From: Agrococcus sp. Marseille-P2731
GTDB lineage: Bacteria > Actinomycetota > Actinomycetes > Actinomycetales > Microbacteriaceae
DNA length: 64,000 nucleotides
Assembly: GCF_900117395.1 (NCBI RefSeq)
Contig: NZ_FPEG01000003.1
Coordinates: 558,001 to 622,000 of the forward strand
Direction: 5' to 3'
In this document: positions 33,204 through 46,571 of the stretch, piece after piece
Layout of the letters: the number at the start of each line of letters is the position of its first letter
Position numbering within the stretch: position 1 is the stretch's first letter
Position numbers and translations under genes: made by a program
The notes under the pieces: generated by a model
What the model saw: only the letters and a program-made list of their open reading frames with translations
Database searches by the model: none
Told to the model about the DNA's origin: nothing

Positions 33204-36200
33204 CTACAGGAGCGGCTCCTGGTCGTCGCGCGCCCGCCGCGAGCGCCACACGAGCAGCCCACCGAGGAGCAGCAGCAGCGCGGCACCGCCCGCGATCAGC
33301 GGGATCGGCACCTCCATGCCCGTCTGCGGCAGGCCCGTGCCCGGGTGCTCGGGGCTCGGCACGTCGACCGTCGCGGAGGCGCCGTCCGTCGGCGGCTCCA
33401 TGCCGGTCGGCGGCGTGCCCGTCGCCGTCGCGTCGTTCACGACCGTGTCGCCCTCGATGTCGGCCGCGGTCAGCGCATAGGTCGCCGTCGCCGCGACCGT
33501 CTCGCCCGGCAGCAGCACGCCCGCCTGGCCCGGCCAGGTGTAGGCGATCTCGGACAGGCCCGGCATCGCATCCGCGATCGACACCTCGGTCAGCGTCGTG
33601 CTGCCCGTGTTCGAGACCTCGAACGCGTAGGTGATGCGGTCGCCGACCTCGCCGATCGCGCCCTCCTCCACCGCGCCGACCTTGGTCAGCTCGATGCCGG
33701 TGGTGCGCGGCAGCTCGGTCGTGGTCTCGTCGCCCGGCGTCAGCGGCGCGGGGACCGGCGCCCCCGGTGCCGTGGGCGGCGTCGCCGTGCCGGTGGCCGC
33801 GTTGTGCACGGCGCCTGCGTCGAGGTCGGCCTGCGTCAGCGCATACGTCGCCGTCGCCGTCGCGACCTCGCCCGGCAGCAGCACGCCGGGGCGCGCCTCG
33901 TCAGGCCAGGCGTACTCGATGGTCGACAGGCCCGCGAGCTCGTCGATCACCGCGACACCCGTGAGCGTCGTCGTGCCAGCGTTCTCGAGCCGGAAGCCGT
34001 AGGAGATCGTGTCGCCCACCGAGGCCGGCGCGCCGAACAGCGGCGCCGCGTAGCCCGCGGTCTTCTCGAACAGCAGCTCGGAGCGCTGCTGCAGCGGCGT
34101 CGTCGTCTCACCCGGCTCATCGGGCCCGTCGGTCGATGCGAGTGCGGCGTTGCGCACGAAGCCCGCATCGATGTCGGCCTGCGTCACCGCATACGTCGCC
34201 GTCGCGGTCACCGTCTCGCCCGGCGCCAGGACGCCGGCCTCGCCCGGCCACGCGTAGGCGAGCTCCGACAGTCCCGCCATGGGGTCGTCGATGCCGACGC
34301 CGGAGAGCGTGCGGGTGCCGTCGTTCGTCACCACGAAGGCGTAGGTGATGACATCGCCGGGCTGCGCGTCGCCCTCAGCGTCGAGCGTGCCCGACTTGGT
34401 GAACGTCAGCGAGCCGAAGCCGGGCGTCGGGGTCGTCACGGAGTCCTCGTGCTCGACGGGCCCGCCGCCGGGCACCTGGCCACGGACGACGACCGAGTTC
34501 TCGACCGATCCGCGATCGAGATCGGCCTGGGCGATCGCGTAGGTCGCGGTCGCCGTCACCGTCTCGCCGGGCGCCAGCACACCGGCCGCACCGGGCCAGT
34601 CGTAGGCGATGTCGCCCAGCCCCTCGAGCTCGTCGCTCAGCGCCACCCCGGTCAGGGTCACGGTGCCCGTGTTGGTCGCCGAGAACGCGTAGGCGATCTC
34701 GTCGCCCACGAGCCCGGCACCGGTCACGGTCGACGACTTCTCGACGTCGAGGGCGCCGCGCTGCTGCGTGCCGACCTCTGCCGAATCGCCGTCGGTGACC
34801 GTCTCGCCCGTGGGCGAGGCGGCGGATGCGGTGGCGTCGTTCACGACGCGGCCCGCGTCGATGTGGGCCTGCGTGAGCACTGCGCTCGCGCTCGCCGTGA
34901 CGGCCTGCCCCGGCGCCAGCACGCCGGACTCGCCCGGCCAGGCGCCGAAGGCGATGTCGCTCAGCCCCGGCAGGGGGTCGTCGATGGCCACGCCCGTGAG
35001 CGTGACGTCACCGGTGTTGACCACCTCGAAGGCGTAGTCGACGCGGTCGCCCGCGACGCCGGCGGCGCCGGGCGCGAGCGTGCCGAGCTTCGCGAGCCGC
35101 AGCGACGGGTGCCGGTCGATCTCGACCTGCTCGGTCGCGCTCGGCTCGAGGGTGTCGCCGTCGGGCGTCGTGCCCGTCGCGGTCGCCGTGTTGTCGACCG
35201 TGCCGGCGTCGACGTCGCCCTGCGTGATCCCGTAGGTCGCGGTCGCGGTGACCGTCTCCCCCGGCGCGAGCACGCCGACCTCACCCGGCCAGGAGTACTC
35301 GAGCGGGCTCAGCCCCTCCATCGCGTCGTCGATGGCGACGCCGCGCAGGGTGGTGTTGCCGGTGTTGGTGACCTCGAAGGTGTACGTGACGGTCTCGCCC
35401 AGCGCGGGCGCGGCATCCGTCGACGCGGTCTTCGTGAACGCCATGCTCGGCGACTGCACGATCGTGACCACCGCCGTCGCGTCGTCGTCGACGGGGCCCA
35501 CGGGCGAGCTGCCGCTGGCGACCGCCGTGTTGTCGACGCGCCCTGCGTCGACGTCGGCCTGCGTGAGCACGTGCGTCGCGGTGACCGTGAGCGTCTCGCC
35601 GGGGGCGAGGCTGCCCTCGGTCGTGGCGCCGCTCCAGTCGTAGGCGAGCGCGTCGGCGGCGAACATCGGGTCGTCGACCGTGACGTCGTCGACCGTGACG
35701 GTGCCGTCGTTGACGACGACGATCGTGTAGTCGACCGCCTCGCCGACCGCACCGGTCGAGCCTTCGGGCAGCTGGGCGCCCTTGTCGGTGGTGAGGCTCG
35801 GCAGCTGCGGCAGCGGCAGCGTGCTCGAGTCGCCGGCCTCGATCGGCTCGCCGCCGTCGGGGGTGGCGGATGCGGTGGCCTCGTTCACGACGGAGCCCGC
35901 GTCGACGTGGGCCTGCGTGAGCGTGAGCGTGGCGGTCGCGGTGACCGTCTCGCCCGGCGCCAGCTCGCCCTCGACGGCCGCGGTCGACCAGTCGATCACG
36001 GGCGCCGAGACGCCCTCGAGCGCGTCGACGAGCGCGATGTCGCGCAGCGTCACCGTGCCCTCGTTCGCGAGCTCGAAGCGGTACTCGACCGCCTCGCCCA
36101 CGGCGTCGGCGTCGTTGACGACGCGCTTGTCGAGCGTCAGCAGCGGCGTGCCCTCGAGCGCGACGGTCGCGGAGTCGCCCGCCTCGACGGGGTTGCCTCG

Positions 36201-39200
36201 CAGATCGGCGGCCGCGACGGTCGCCGTGTTCTCCACCAGCCCGGCGTCGACGTCGGCCTGCGTGAGCGTGTAGTCGGCGGTGGCGATGACCTGCTCGCCG
36301 GGGGCGAGCTGCCCCTCGATGGCGGCGGTCGACCAGTCGATCACGGGCGCGCTGAGGCCCGGCAGCGGGTCGCTCAGCACGATGGAGGTGAGCGTGCGCG
36401 AGCCCTCGTTGGCGATCACGAGCTCGTAGGCGACGGTGTCGCCCGCGACGCTCGCGGCGCCGGCGGAGGCCACAGCCGACTTGTCGAGCGAGATGCCGAT
36501 GGTGCCGGGCGTCAGCAGCCGCTCGTCGTCGTCGACCGCGATGCGGTCGCCCGACGGCGGCTGTGCGGAGGCGGTCGCCGTGTTGTCGACGAAGCCAGCG
36601 TCGACGTCGGCCTGCGTGAGCGCGTAGGTCGCCGTCGCCGTGACCTGCTCGCCGGGCGCCAGCTGCCCCGCGGTGCCGGGCCACTCGCCGAACGCGATGT
36701 CGCTGAGCCCCGCCAAGGGGTCGGTGAGCTCGATCGTGGTGAGCGTGACGTCGCCGTCGTTCCGCACCACGAGCGTGTAGGTGACCTCGTCGCCCGCGAC
36801 GCCGGCCGCACCGTCCTCGAGCGTCGCGGCCTTGTCGAGCACGAGCGCGGGCTGCGTGGTGATCGGCACCGTCACCTCGTCGGTCGGCCGCACGGGCTCG
36901 CCGACGGGCGGCGCGCCGACAGCGGCCGCGCTGTTGGTGACACCGCCGGCATCCACGTCGGCCTGCGTGATCGTGTAGGTGGCGGTCGCCGTGGCGATCT
37001 CGCCCGGCAGCAGCACCCCGGCGTCGCCGGGCCAGCTGTAGTCGAGCTCCGAGAGGCCAGGCAGCGGGTCGCTGACCGCGACGCCCGAGAGCGTCACGTT
37101 GCCGGTGTTCTCGAGCTCGAAGCCGTAGGTGACGACCGAGCCGAGCGCCGGCGCGTCGACCTGCGCCTCCTTCGCGAAGCGCAGCGAGGGCGAGGCCTCG
37201 AGCGTGTCCGTGACGGATGCGTCGTCGCGGGCCACGACGCCGGCGGCGGCGCCGCTCGGCGCGGTGCCGACGGCGGTCGCCTCGTTCGCGATCGAGCCGC
37301 GGTCGACGTCCGCCTGCGTGAGCACGTACCGGGCCGTGGCGGTGACGACGTCACCGGGAGCGAGGACGCCCTCGGTGCCCGGCCACTCGCCGAAGACGAT
37401 GTCGCCGAGGCCCTCGAGCTCGTCGCTCAGCGCGACGTCGGTGAGCGTCACCGTGCCGGTGTTCTCGAGCGTGAAGGCGTAGTCGACGCCGTCGCCGGCG
37501 CTGGAGCCCCCGAGGACCGAGGTCTTCTCGAGCGAGATCGACGGCAGCTGTGCGAAGGGCACCGTGTCGGTGACCGTCTCGCGCAGCGGCTCGCCGGCGG
37601 GCGGCGTCGCGGCCACGACGGCCTCGTTGACGACGCTGCCGGCGTCGACGTGCGTCTGCGTCACGACGAGGTTCGCGGTCATGACGACCGACTCGCCCGG
37701 CAGCAGCACGCCCTCGGCGCCATCCCAGGTGGTGCCGGTGATCTCGAGCCCGTCGAGGGCATCCGTCACCTCGACCTCGCGCAGCGTGACGTGGCCGTCG
37801 TTCGTGGCGACGATCGTGTAGGGCACGGTCTCGCCGACCACGAAGGCCGAGCCCTCGTGCGACTTCTCGATCGTGATCGAGGGCGCCGCGCCGAGCGGTT
37901 GCGTGTGCGCGGCCTCGTCGGCGACCGGGCCCGCTGTCGCCGTCGTGCCCGTGACGGATGCCTCGTTGACGACGGCGCCCGCGTCGGCGTCGGCCTGCGT
38001 CAGCACGTAGGCGGCGCTCGCCTGGACGGACTCGCCCGGCGCCAGCGCACCCGGCTCGCCCGGCCACTCGCCGAAGGCGATGTCGCCGAGACCCTCGAGC
38101 TCGTCGCTCAGCTCGATGCCCGAGACCGTGACGGTGCCGTCGTTCGTGATCGTGAACGCGTAGTCGATCGTGTCGCCCGTGACGCCGAGCGCGCCATCGC
38201 GCAGCTCGCCCGTCTTCTCGAGCGCGATGCTCGCGCGCTGCAGCAGCGGCACGCGGTCGTCGTCGGTCGTCACCGGCGGCGTGATGCCGTCGCGCGGCGG
38301 GGCGCCGGTGACGCTCGCCTCGTTCAGGATCTCGCCGGCGTCGACGTGCGCCTGCGTCACCGCGAGCGTCGCGGTCGCCGTGACCGACTGGCCAGGCAGC
38401 AGCGTGCCGGCGGTGCCGGACTCCCACTCGCCGTAGGCGATGTCGCCGAGGCCCGTGAGCGCATCCGACACCGTCACGTCGGTGAGCGTGAGGCCGCCGA
38501 CGTTCTCGACCAGGAATGTGTAGGTCACGTCGTCGCCGACCGCGAGCGGGCTCGCGGGCGCTTCGTGCGACTTCGTGAGCTCGAGCAGCGCAGTCGCGCC
38601 CAGGCCCTGCGTGTGCGCGGCCTGGTCGTCGACGGGGCCGGCGGGCGTGGTGCCCGAGGCGGATGCGTCGTTGACGACGGTGCCGGCGTCGGCATCCGCC
38701 TGGGTCACGACGTAGACCGCTGTCGCCTCGACGGACTCGCCGGGCAGCAGCGTGCCCGACTCGGCCGGCCAGTCGCCGAAGGCGATCTCGCCGATGCCGG
38801 GCAGCGCGTCCTCGAGCTCGATGCCCGAGACGGTGACGTTGCCGTCGTTCGTGATCGTGAAGGTGTACGTGAGCGCGTCACCGGCATCGCCGATGCCCGC
38901 GAGCTCGCCGGTCTTCAGCAGCTCGATGCTGGCGATGCGCTCGAGGGCGACGCGATCGGTGTCGCTGTCGCTCGGGTCGTCGCCGCGAGGAGCGGTCGCC
39001 GTCGCGGATGCCTCGTTCAGGATCTCGCCGGCATCCACGTGGGCCTGCGTGACCGTGAGCGTCGCGGTCGCCGTGACCGACTCGCCGGGCAGCAGCACGC
39101 CCTCGGCGGCCGGCCACTCGCCGTAGGCGATGTCGCCCAGGCCCGGCAGCTCGTCGGCCACGGAGACGTCCGCGAGCGTGAGCCCACCGGTGTTCGTGAC

Positions 39201-42200
39201 GAGGAAGGCGTACTCCACCTCGTCGCCGACCGCGAAGGTGCCGGCGGTGTGCGACTTGTCGATCTCGATGGCCGAGACCGAGCGCAGCTCCTGCGTGTGC
39301 TCGTCTGCGTCGGAGACCGGCTGGCGCGTGGGCGTGAGCCCCGACGCGGTCGCCTCGTTGTCGATGGAGCCGCGATCGGCGTCCGCCTGCGTCACCGCAT
39401 ACGTCGCGGTGGCCGTGACCGACTCACCGGGAGCGAGCACGCCGTCGATGCCGGGGAACGGGCCGAAGGCGATGTCGCTGAGGCCCTCGAGGTCGTCGGC
39501 GAGCGCGATCGCCGCGATCGTGACGTTGCCCTCGTTCTCGATCTCGAAGGTGTAGGTCACCGTGTCGCCCGCGTTGCCGACGCCGCTCGTCAGCGCGCCC
39601 GTCTTCGTGAGCGTCAGGCGCGGGGTCGGCTCGAACGGCACCGTGTCGGTGTCGTCGTCGGAGACCTCGGTGTCCTGCGGTGTCGTGCCGACGACCGAGG
39701 CGGTGTTGTCGATGGCACCGGCGTCGATGTGCGCCTGCGTCACGACGAGCGTCGCCGTCGCGGTGACCGACTGCGTCGGTGCGAGCACGCCGGCCTCGCC
39801 CGGCCAGGTGCGGTAGGCCAGATCCGACAGGCCCTCGAGCTCGTCGCTCGCCTCGACGCCCGTGAGGGTGAGGTCACCGGTGTTGGTGACCACGAACGAG
39901 TACTCGACGGTGTCGCCGACCGCATAGTCGCCCGCGGGGTGCGTCTTGTCGATCGACAGCGCGCCGACGGCGGGCAGCGGCTCGACGTGCCGCGCGCTGT
40001 CGCCGACGTCGCCGGCGGTCGCGGTCGTGCCGGTGGCGGATGCCTCGTTCACGACCTCGAGCGCGTCGGCGTCGGCCTGGGTCAGGACGAGCGAGGCGGT
40101 CGCGGTGACCGCCTCGTCGGGCGCGAGGACGCCGGGCACGCCCGGCCACGTGCCGAAGGCGATGTCCGTGATCCCCGCGAGCTCGTCGCTCAGCGCGATG
40201 TCCGAGACCGTCACGTCACCGTCGTTCGTGATCGTGAAGGTGTAGTCGATGCGGTCGCCGGCGACGCCGTCGACGAGGTCGACGAGCGAGCCCTCCTTGA
40301 CGAGCGACAGGCTCGGCGACTGCGCGAGCACGACCGTGTCGTCGTCAGTGACCGACGGCGTCGGCAGCGTCGCGCGCGGCGGCGTGCCGGTCGCGGTGGC
40401 CTCGTTCTCGATGAGCCCGGCGTCGAGGTGCGCCTGCGTCACCGCGAGCGTCGCGGTCGCGGTGACCGACTGGCCCGGCAGCAGCGTGCCCTCGGTGCCC
40501 GACTCCCACTCGCCGTAGGCGATGTCGCCGAGGCCCGGCAGCGCATCCGCCACCGTCACGTCGGTGAGCGTGACGTCACCCGTGTTGGTCACCAGGAAGC
40601 CGTAGGGCACGACGTCGCCGACGCCGAAGCCTGCGCCGGTGTGGGACTTGGCGATCGAGAGGCCGGGCGCGGCGCCGAGCGCCACGGTGGCGTCGTCTGC
40701 ATCGGCCACGGGGCCGGCGGTCGCGGTGTCACCCGTGACGTCTGCGGTGTTGTCGACCAGGCCCGCGTCGGCGTCGGCCTGCGTGACCGCGTAGGTCGCG
40801 GTGGCCGTGACGACATCGCCAGGTGCGAGGGTGCCGGGCTCGCCCGGCCAGAGCGCGAAGACGGGCTCGCTGAGGCCGTCGAGCTCGTCGGTCAGCTCGA
40901 CACCGGTGACGGTGACGTTGCCGTCGTTGCGGATGCTGAACGCGTAGGTGATCACGTCGCCCGCGACTCCGGTCGCGCCCTCGGTGAGCGCGCCGGTCTT
41001 GACGAGCGTCAGCACGGGATCCTGCAGCAGCGCGACCGTGTCGGTGTCGGTGCCGCTCGGGGCCGGGCCGCGGGGCGCGGTGGCCGAGGCGGTCGCGACG
41101 TTCACGATCTCGCCCGCGTCGAGGTGCGCCTGCGTCACGGTGAGCTGCGCGGTCGCGGTGACCGTCTCTCCGGGCAGGAGCACGCCATCGGCAGCGGGCC
41201 ACTCGCCGTAGGCGATGGCGGTGAGGCCCGGCAGCGCGTCGGCGATCGAGACGTCGCTGAGCGTGAGGCCGCCGGTGTTCTCGACCACGAAGGAGTAGTC
41301 GACGACGTCGCCCACGGCGAGGCCGTCAGCCGTGTGCGTCTTGTCGATCGTCAGCGCGCCGACCGAGGCGAGCGGCTGCTCGTCGGTGTCGGTCGCCTCG
41401 ACCTCGCCGTTCTCCTGCGTCGAGCCCGTGGCGGTCGCCGAGTTGTCGACCGTGCCGGCATCGGCATCGGCCTGCGTCACCGCGTAGCTGGCGGTCGCCT
41501 CGACCGACCCGCCCGGCGGCAGCTCGCCCTCGGTGCCCGGCCAGGTGCCGAAGGCGATGTCGCTGAGCCCCTCGAGCTCATCGGCGAGCGCGATGTCGCG
41601 CACGGTGACGGTGCCGGTGTTCGTGATCGTGAACGTGTAGTCGATGGTGTCGCCGGGGTTGCCGACGCCGCTGAGCGCGCCGTCCTTGACGAGCGTCAGG
41701 CTCGCCGTGCCGGGCAGCGGCACGGTCGCGTCGTCGGTGTCGCTGACCGGCTCTGCGTCGTTCGGCGGGGTGGCGGATGCGGTGGCCTCGTTCACGACGC
41801 CGTTGGCGTCGAGGTCGGCCTGCGTCAGTGCGCGCTCGGCGCTCGCCGTGACCTGCTGGCCGGGCGCGAGCGTGCCGGGCGCGGCAGCGTCGGGCCAGGC
41901 GCCGAAGGCGACGCCGGCCGGGAACATCGGGTCGTCGATCGAGACACCGGTGACGGTGACGTCGCCGGCGTTGCGCACGACGAAGTCGAACTCGACCACG
42001 TCGCCGACCGCGCCGGTGCTGCCCGTCGCGAGCGACGCATCCTTCGTGAGGACGATCGATGCGTCGGTCGAGAGCTGCACGTCGCCGTCGGCGCTGTCGG
42101 AGACCGGCTCGCCGCGAGCCGGGGTGCCGGAGGCGGCGGCGGTGTTCTCGACCACGCCGCGGTCGACATCGGCCTGCGTCACCGTGTACGTCGGGCTGGC

Positions 42201-45200
42201 GGTGACGCGCTGGCCCGGCTGCAGGGTGCCGGGAGTGCCCGGCCACGTCAGCGTGAAGCCCGTGAGGCCCGCGAGGTCGTCGGTGAGCGTGACCCCGGTG
42301 AGCGCGACGTTGCCGGTGTTCTCGGCGACGATCGCGTAGCTGATGGTCGCTCCTGCGACGCCCTCGCCCGAGAGCGTCGGGGTCTTGGTGACCGTGATGC
42401 CCGGCGCGGCGGGCAGCTCGACGCGCTGCTCGTCGGAGTCGCTCGTGCTCTCGCCCTCGAGCGAGGATGCGAAGACGGTCGCGGCGTTGTCGACGAAGCC
42501 GCGCTCGATGTCGGCCTGCGTGAGGACGTAGGTCGCGGTCGCGGAGACCGACGCTCCCGGAGCGAGCGTCGCGGGCTGCTCGGGGTCGGGCCAGGCGCCG
42601 TACTCGATGGCGCTGATGCCCGGGAGCGCGTCGACCAGGACGACGCCGGAGAGCGTGAGCGGGCCGTCGTTGACGATGTCGAAGCCGTAGGAGATCGTGC
42701 TGCCCACGACGGCGCCGCCCGTGAGCGCGCCCGTCTTCGTGAGGGCGATGCTGGGCTCGACGACGATCGGGAGCGAGTAGTCGTCGATGACGCTGGTGCT
42801 GGCACCATCCGGCGTCGTGCCGGAGACGATCGCGGTGTTCTCGCGCGTCAGCGCGTCGACGTCGGCCTGCGTGAGCGTGTAGGTCGCGGTGAGCTCGACC
42901 GACTGGCCGGGCAGCAGCACGCCTTCTTCTGCAGGCCACGCCTGGGCGGTGGGCGTCGAGAGGCCGGGCAGCGGGTCCTCGACGGTGACGTCGGTGAGCG
43001 TCGTGTTGCCGGTGTTCTCGACCACGAAGGTGTAGACGACCTCATCGCCCGCGATGCCCTGCGCGCCGTCTGCGAGGGTGCCCGTCTTCTCGAGCGAGAA
43101 GCGGGACGTCTGCGGAACGAGCACGCGGTCGTCGTCGGTCGTCACGGGGTTCTCGCCTCGCGGCGAGGTCGCGGATGCGATTGCGACGTTGTCGACGAAG
43201 CCCCCGTCGATGTCGGCCTGGGTGAGGGTGTACTGCGCCGTGCCAGTCGCCGACTGGCCGGGGAGGAGCGTGCCGGCGGCCGCGGGCCACGTGATCGCGA
43301 CCGGTCCGTCGACGAGGTCATCGGCGATCGCGACAGCGGTGAGCGTGACGTTGCCGGTGTTGGTGACCGTGAAGTCGTAGGCGACGGTGTCGCCCTCGAG
43401 GCGCATGCCCTCGGCGAGCGAGCCCGACTTGTCGAGCGTGAGCGCGGGGCGGGAGACGATCGGCACGATCGCCGTGTCGTCGTCCTCGACCGCAGCGCCC
43501 TCTGGCGAGGTGCCGCTGACGACGGCCGTGTTCTCTGCGCGACCCGCGTCGCGCTGCGCCTGCGTGACCGACCAGGTCGCGGTCGCGGTCGCCGTCTGTC
43601 CGGGTGTGAGCGTGCCCGCGTCGCCGGGCCAGGTGTAGCTGATCGTCGCGCCGCCGAGGTCGGCGTCGTCGAGCGCGACCTCCGTCAGCGTGACGTTGCC
43701 GCTGTTGACGATGGTGAAGGTGTAGTCGATCCGGTCGTCGGCCACGCCCGGTCCGCCGAGCACGAGCGTGCCGGCCTTCGCGAGCTCGACGCCGGGCTCC
43801 TGCTCCAGCGAGATCGTGAAGGAGTCGGTGTCGGTGGCATCGGCGAGCCCGCCGGGCGGGGTGCCCGAGACGTTCGCGGTGTTGTCGAGTCGGCCCGCGT
43901 CGACCTCGTCCTGCGTCAGCAGGTGCGTCGCCCGGAAGGTCATCGACTGGCCTGCCAGCAGCGTGCCGGCGTCGCCGGGCCACTCGCCGACGACCTGGAG
44001 CTCGTCGGCGGCGAACAGCGGGTCGCTGACCGTCACGCCCGTGAGGGTGGTGTTGCCGTTGTTCGTGACGACGAGGTCGTAGACGGCCGGGTCGCCCGCG
44101 ACGCTGCCGCCGGTGAGGGTGCCGCGCTTCTCGATGTCGATCGAGGGCTCGCGCTCGACGACGACGCGGGTGCCGCCCTCGTCGCTGATCTGGGGGCCGG
44201 TCGGCGGCGTGCCGACGACCGTCGCGGTGTTGCGCGCCTCGCCCGCATCCGCCTGCGCCTGCGTCAGCGCGGCGGTCGCCGTGGCGGTGACGGTCTGGCC
44301 GGGGGCCAGCTGACCGGGCGTGCCGGGCCAGGTGTACGAGAGCGCGCCGAGGCCCGGCATCGGGTCGCTGATCGCGACGCCGGTGAGCGGCACGTTGCCC
44401 GTGTTGCGCGCGGAGAAGGTGTAGACGATCGGGTCGCCCGGCATGCCCTCGGCGAGCACGCCCGACTTCAGCAGCTCGAGCGCAGGGAGGCTCGGGATCG
44501 GGTGCGTCGCACCGTCGAGCGCTGCGACCCGGTTGCCGGAGGCATCGGAGCCCTCGACGCGGGCGTTGGCGTTCACGACCGAGCCGCGGTTCACGTCGGC
44601 CTGCGTCAGCACGTAGGTGGCGCGAGCGATGACGGTCTCGCCTGCCGCGAGGGTGCCGGAGGGGCTGGCGGGGTTGCTCGACGTCGCCCAGTCGATGGCG
44701 AGGCCCTGGAGGCCCGCCATGTCGTCGGTGAGCACGATGCTCGTGAGCGGGCTCGTGCCGGCGTTGCGCACGACGAAGGCGTACTCGAGCGTGTCGCCCG
44801 CGCGCGCGGTGTAGTCGGCGCCGGGCGAGACGCGCTTGTCGAGCTCGATGTCGGTGTACTGGATCACCGAGGGGTCACCCGCATCGCGCACGGCGACGCC
44901 GCCCGAGGTCTCGGCGCTCACGGTCGCGACGTTGGTGTAGCCCTCGAAGACGGGCGGCCCGACGCACTCGTAGGAGATGGACTGGCCGATGGCGAGGTTG
45001 CCGATGACGCGGTCGCAGGCGGTCGCCCACGGGTCGCTCACCCGCACGTTCCGCAGCGGCGCGGAACCCGTGTTGCTCACCACGATCGTGAAGGTCGGGA
45101 TCTCTCCCTCGACGAGCTGCTGCAGGTCGTCAGCACCGTTGACGCTCTTGTCGACGGTGACGGCACCCACGGGCACCGAGAGCGCGACCGACTGCAGCAT

Positions 45201-46358
45201 GTAGGAGTCGCCGGTCGTGCCGAGGACCAGCTCTGGCTGCACCTGCCCCGTGCCGATCGCGGTGAGCGGCGCGTCCACCACCGTCATGCTCGCGTTGTAG
45301 AAGCTGCCGGTCGACGTGCCCTGGTACCGCACCGACGACGCGGTCGAGCCCGTGCCGATGTTGTCTGTCACGCCTGTCGGTGAGGTGATGCGCGTTCGCG
45401 CTCCGCTGGGACCGTTGCGGTACTCCGCGTAATCGCCCACGATCGCGGCGTCTCCCTCGCCGATGGAGAAGCTGGCGCGCGTGCCGGGGGCGACGGAGTT
45501 GAACGTGCCGAACGGGACAGTCAGCGGGACGTCCGATGATGCGAGACGCGCGTGGCCGTCAGAGAGGATGACGTTGCGCGCAACCGTGCCCGGGTCGTTG
45601 GCGCTGTAGCTGCCGAAGTCGTACACGAGCGACATCGACCAGCCGCCGAAGCAGCCGTGTCCTTGCGCGAGCCACAGGTCTCCGACGCTCACCAGCTGCT
45701 GCGATCCAGCAGGAAGGCCCGCGAGCAGCGACGTCACGTCGGCTCGGCCCGAGTAGTAGTAGGACTCGTTCGTGTTGACGGTCGGCTCCGTCGTGAACGT
45801 CGCGCCAGAGACGACCTGCACCGGGCCCGTGCCGATACGGACGCGCGGCATGCGGTCGCGGTACGAGCCAGTGGGCACCGAGCCGGTCACGCCGGCGTTG
45901 GCCGAGCATCGCGCGCCCGTTTGGCCCTGGACGACTCCCGTGTTGCCCATCCAGTACAGCTCGGCGTGCACGACCTTCGCGCCGGCAGGGATGCTGACTC
46001 GTGCCTGGCTCGAGTTCGAGCCCATCGCCGCGGAAGCCCCGACGTTCACCATGTTCAGGTAGTCGTTGTAGTTCACGCGGGAGGTGCCGGTACCGCTGAC
46101 GGTGCCGTTGTGCAGGCCCGTCGGGGAATCGCTGCGCTGAGAGAGCACAGGGGTGGAGGCGACGAGGTTGCCGTTGCCGATCATCACGTAGTCGCCGTTG
46201 ACGATCTCGTCGTAGCTCGACGTGACCGGCTTGATCACGGCCGCCTCGGCCGCCACCGCTGGCGTGAAGACCACGGCGGTCGCTGCGAGGAGCATCGTCA
46301 GGCCCGCCGCGATCGGCTTGGTGATGGAGCGGCGGTGCGTGCGGGCGCGAGGGTGCAT
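33204..46358 (-). CDS. Giant LPQTG-anchored surface protein with ~34 DUF11-like repeats
   Basis: About 4,384 residues in one uninterrupted frame. It has a signal peptide ([10 protein letters not shown], then hydrophobic [14 protein letters not shown], cut near AVAAEA), a ~370-residue N-terminal domain ([20 protein letters not shown] to about [12 protein letters not shown]), then about 34 immunoglobulin-like DUF11/TIGR01451 modules of ~115 residues. Each module runs from a 'L-L-K-G' strand through 'Y-F-V-NTGN-TLT-V--D-LPGL' and '[24 protein letters not shown]' to 'N-A-ATGT-P'. The C-terminus is LPQTG, a hydrophobic helix and RSRRARDD, a sortase sorting signal. No sortase is in the window. A GTG at 46394 would add 12 residues. 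It is probably a very long adhesin or cell-surface stalk. Confidence 0.93.
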   Translation of the reverse strand: MHPRARTHRRSITKPIAAGLTMLLAATAVVFTPAVAAEAAVIKPVTSSYDEIVNGDYVMIGNGNLVASTPVLSQRSDSPTGLHNGTVSGTGTSRVNYNDYLNMVNVGASAAMGSNSSQARVSIPAGAKVVHAELYWMGNTGVVQGQTGARCSANAGVTGSVPTGSYRDRMPRVRIGTGPVQVVSGATFTTEPTVNTNESYYYSGRADVTSLLAGLPAGSQQLVSVGDLWLAQGHGCFGGWSMSLVYDFGSYSANDPGTVARNVILSDGHARLASSDVPLTVPFGTFNSVAPGTRASFSIGEGDAAIVGDYAEYRNGPSGARTRITSPTGVTDNIGTGSTASSVRYQGTSTGSFYNASMTVVDAPLTAIGTGQVQPELVLGTTGDSYMLQSVALSVPVGAVTVDKSVNGADDLQQLVEGEIPTFTIVVSNTGSAPLRNVRVSDPWATACDRVIGNLAIGQSISYECVGPPVFEGYTNVATVSAETSGGVAVRDAGDPSVIQYTDIELDKRVSPGADYTARAGDTLEYAFVVRNAGTSPLTSIVLTDDMAGLQGLAIDWATSSNPASPSGTLAAGETVIARATYVLTQADVNRGSVVNANARVEGSDASGNRVAALDGATHPIPSLPALELLKSGVLAEGMPGDPIVYTFSARNTGNVPLTGVAISDPMPGLGALSYTWPGTPGQLAPGQTVTATATAALTQAQADAGEARNTATVVGTPPTGPQISDEGGTRVVVEREPSIDIEKRGTLTGGSVAGDPAVYDLVVTNNGNTTLTGVTVSDPLFAADELQVVGEWPGDAGTLLAGQSMTFRATHLLTQDEVDAGRLDNTANVSGTPPGGLADATDTDSFTISLEQEPGVELAKAGTLVLGGPGVADDRIDYTFTIVNSGNVTLTEVALDDADLGGATISYTWPGDAGTLTPGQTATATATWSVTQAQRDAGRAENTAVVSGTSPEGAAVEDDDTAIVPIVSRPALTLDKSGSLAEGMRLEGDTVAYDFTVTNTGNVTLTAVAIADDLVDGPVAITWPAAAGTLLPGQSATGTAQYTLTQADIDGGFVDNVAIASATSPRGENPVTTDDDRVLVPQTSRFSLEKTGTLADGAQGIAGDEVVYTFVVENTGNTTLTDVTVEDPLPGLSTPTAQAWPAEEGVLLPGQSVELTATYTLTQADVDALTRENTAIVSGTTPDGASTSVIDDYSLPIVVEPSIALTKTGALTGGAVVGSTISYGFDIVNDGPLTLSGVVLVDALPGISAIEYGAWPDPEQPATLAPGASVSATATYVLTQADIERGFVDNAATVFASSLEGESTSDSDEQRVELPAAPGITVTKTPTLSGEGVAGATISYAIVAENTGNVALTGVTLTDDLAGLTGFTLTWPGTPGTLQPGQRVTASPTYTVTQADVDRGVVENTAAASGTPARGEPVSDSADGDVQLSTDASIVLTKDASLATGSTGAVGDVVEFDFVVRNAGDVTVTGVSIDDPMFPAGVAFGAWPDAAAPGTLAPGQQVTASAERALTQADLDANGVVNEATASATPPNDAEPVSDTDDATVPLPGTASLTLVKDGALSGVGNPGDTIDYTFTITNTGTVTVRDIALADELEGLSDIAFGTWPGTEGELPPGGSVEATASYAVTQADADAGTVDNSATATGSTQENGEVEATDTDEQPLASVGALTIDKTHTADGLAVGDVVDYSFVVENTGGLTLSDVSIADALPGLTAIAYGEWPAADGVLLPGETVTATAQLTVTQAHLDAGEIVNVATASATAPRGPAPSGTDTDTVALLQDPVLTLVKTGALTEGATGVAGDVITYAFSIRNDGNVTVTGVELTDELDGLSEPVFALWPGEPGTLAPGDVVTATATYAVTQADADAGLVDNTADVTGDTATAGPVADADDATVALGAAPGLSIAKSHTGAGFGVGDVVPYGFLVTNTGDVTLTDVTVADALPGLGDIAYGEWESGTEGTLLPGQSVTATATLAVTQAHLDAGLIENEATATGTPPRATLPTPSVTDDDTVVLAQSPSLSLVKEGSLVDLVDGVAGDRIDYTFTITNDGDVTVSDIALSDELAGITDIAFGTWPGVPGVLAPDEAVTATASLVLTQADADALEVVNEASATGTTATAGDVGDSARHVEPLPAVGALSIDKTHPAGDYAVGDTVEYSFVVTNTGDLTLTGVEASDELEGLSDLAYRTWPGEAGVLAPTQSVTATATLVVTQAHIDAGAIDNTASVVGTTPQDTEVSDDDTDTVPFEPTPRLTLTKTGALTSGVGNAGDTVTYTFEIENEGNVTIAAIALADDLEGLSDIAFGPFPGIDGVLAPGESVTATATYAVTQADADRGSIDNEATASGLTPTRQPVSDADEHTQELRSVSAIEIDKSHTAGTFAVGDEVEYAFLVTNTGGLTLADVSVADELPGLGDIAYGEWPAAEGVLLPGESVTATATLTVTQAHVDAGEILNEASATATAPRGDDPSDSDTDRVALERIASIELLKTGELAGIGDAGDALTYTFTITNDGNVTVSGIELEDALPGIGEIAFGDWPAESGTLLPGESVEATAVYVVTQADADAGTVVNDASASGTTPAGPVDDQAAHTQGLGATALLELTKSHEAPASPLAVGDDVTYTFLVENVGGLTLTDVTVSDALTGLGDIAYGEWESGTAGTLLPGQSVTATATLAVTQAHVDAGEILNEASVTGAPPRDGITPPVTTDDDRVPLLQRASIALEKTGELRDGALGVTGDTIDYAFTITNDGTVTVSGIELSDELEGLGDIAFGEWPGEPGALAPGESVQASAAYVLTQADADAGAVVNEASVTGTTATAGPVADEAAHTQPLGAAPSITIEKSHEGSAFVVGETVPYTIVATNDGHVTLREVEVTDALDGLEITGTTWDGAEGVLLPGESVVMTANLVVTQTHVDAGSVVNEAVVAATPPAGEPLRETVTDTVPFAQLPSISLEKTSVLGGSSAGDGVDYAFTLENTGTVTLTDVALSDELEGLGDIVFGEWPGTEGVLAPGDVVTATARYVLTQADVDRGSIANEATAVGTAPSGAAAGVVARDDASVTDTLEASPSLRFAKEAQVDAPALGSVVTYGFELENTGNVTLSGVAVSDPLPGLSELDYSWPGDAGVLLPGEIATATATYTITQADVDAGGVTNSAAAVGAPPVGEPVRPTDEVTVPITTQPALVLDKAATLEDGAAGVAGDEVTYTLVVRNDGDVTLTTIELTDPLAGLSDIAFGEWPGTAGQLAPGEQVTATATYALTQADVDAGFVDNTATASAQPPSGDRIAVDDDERLLTPGTIGISLDKSAVASAGAASVAGDTVAYELVIANEGSRTLTSIVLSDPLPGLSAPVIDWSTAAIEGQLAPGEQVIATADYTLTQADVDAGLVENTATVAAADLRGNPVEAGDSATVALEGTPLLTLDKRVVNDADAVGEAVEYRFELANEGTVTLRDIALVDALEGVSAPVIDWSTAAVEGELAPGETVTATATLTLTQAHVDAGSVVNEATASATPDGGEPIEAGDSSTLPLPQLPSLTTDKGAQLPEGSTGAVGEAVDYTIVVVNDGTVTVDDVTVDDPMFAADALAYDWSGATTEGSLAPGETLTVTATHVLTQADVDAGRVDNTAVASGSSPVGPVDDDATAVVTIVQSPSMAFTKTASTDAAPALGETVTYTFEVTNTGNTTLRGVAIDDAMEGLSPLEYSWPGEVGVLAPGETVTATATYGITQGDVDAGTVDNTATATGTTPDGDTLEPSATEQVEIDRHPSLRLAKLGTLAPGAAGVAGDRVDYAFEVVNTGDVTLTGVAIDDPLPGLSDIAFGAWPGESGVLAPGQAVTASASAVLTQAHIDAGRVVNDATASAASPTGETVTDGDSAEVGTQQRGALDVEKSSTVTGAGLVGDEIAYAFSATNTGTVTLTGVALSDELEGLGDIAYDWPGAAGVLAPGETVTATATYAIAQADLDRGSVENSVVVRGQVPGGGPVEHEDSVTTPTPGFGSLTFTKSGTLDAEGDAQPGDVITYAFVVTNDGTRTLSGVGIDDPMAGLSELAYAWPGEAGVLAPGETVTATATYAVTQADIDAGFVRNAALASTDGPDEPGETTTPLQQRSELLFEKTAGYAAPLFGAPASVGDTISYGFRLENAGTTTLTGVAVIDELAGLSTIEYAWPDEARPGVLLPGEVATATATYALTQADLDAGAVHNAATGTATPPTAPGAPVPAPLTPGDETTTELPRTTGIELTKVGAVEEGAIGEVGDRITYAFEVSNTGSTTLTEVSIADAMPGLSEIAYTWPGQAGVLLPGETVAATATYALTAADIEGDTVVNDATATGTPPTGMEPPTDGASATVDVPSPEHPGTGLPQTGMEVPIPLIAGGAALLLLLGGLLVWRSRRARDDQEPLL
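37560..41712 (-). repeat. Six two-module super-repeats (~692 bp) within the giant surface-protein gene
   Basis: Modules 10-21 alternate between two types. Even modules begin with a K-T-G or K-D-G strand and contain TQADADAG or a near variant ([15 protein letters not shown]); odd modules begin K-S-H or K-T-H and contain TQAH(L/V/I)DAG or a near variant. The pair length is about 692 bases. Matching DNA recurs at multiples of this: CACTCGCCGTAGGCGATGTC near 38425, 39115 and 40506. This implies that a two-domain unit was the unit of amplification. Confidence 0.75.
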
Positions 46359-46394
46359 CGAGTCAGCAATCTTCGTTGGGGAGAGAGCACGCAC

Positions 46395-46571
46395 GGCGGC
46401 GACAGCACGCGGCGGGCATAACGACTCGACAGTAGTTCACACTTGAGGAAACGTAAAGAACATTTTCGGTAACTGTTCTATAACAGACGCGATCCCGCGT
46501 CCGGGTGGGGGCCCCGACCCGGGCAACATCTCCGTCATCCGCCTGCAACCCGCACGCCGTAGCCTCAGGGC
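46395..46571. promoter_or_regulatory. AT-rich divergent control region of the giant surface-protein gene
   Basis: This gap separates the giant gene (minus) from the HAD gene (plus). Bases 46420-46490 are markedly AT-rich for this genome. CTGTTCTATAACAG (46473-46486) is a palindrome with five-base arms. CTTGAGGAAAC (46442-46452) recurs in inverted orientation at 47413-47423. For the HAD gene, TAGCCT (46560-46565) ends six bases before ATG 46572. I cannot assign the minus-strand promoter with confidence. Confidence 0.5.

Noticed and set aside
33051-45383. An open frame of 4,110 codons on the plus strand, antisense to the giant surface-protein gene
   Set aside because: It mirrors the repeat structure of the real gene, has a composition dominated by Arg, Asp, Gly and Val, no signal or fold, and no ribosome site. 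In repeated, very high-GC DNA the antisense frame can lack stops throughout. The minus-strand frame has a signal peptide, DUF11 modules and LPQTG, so it is the gene.
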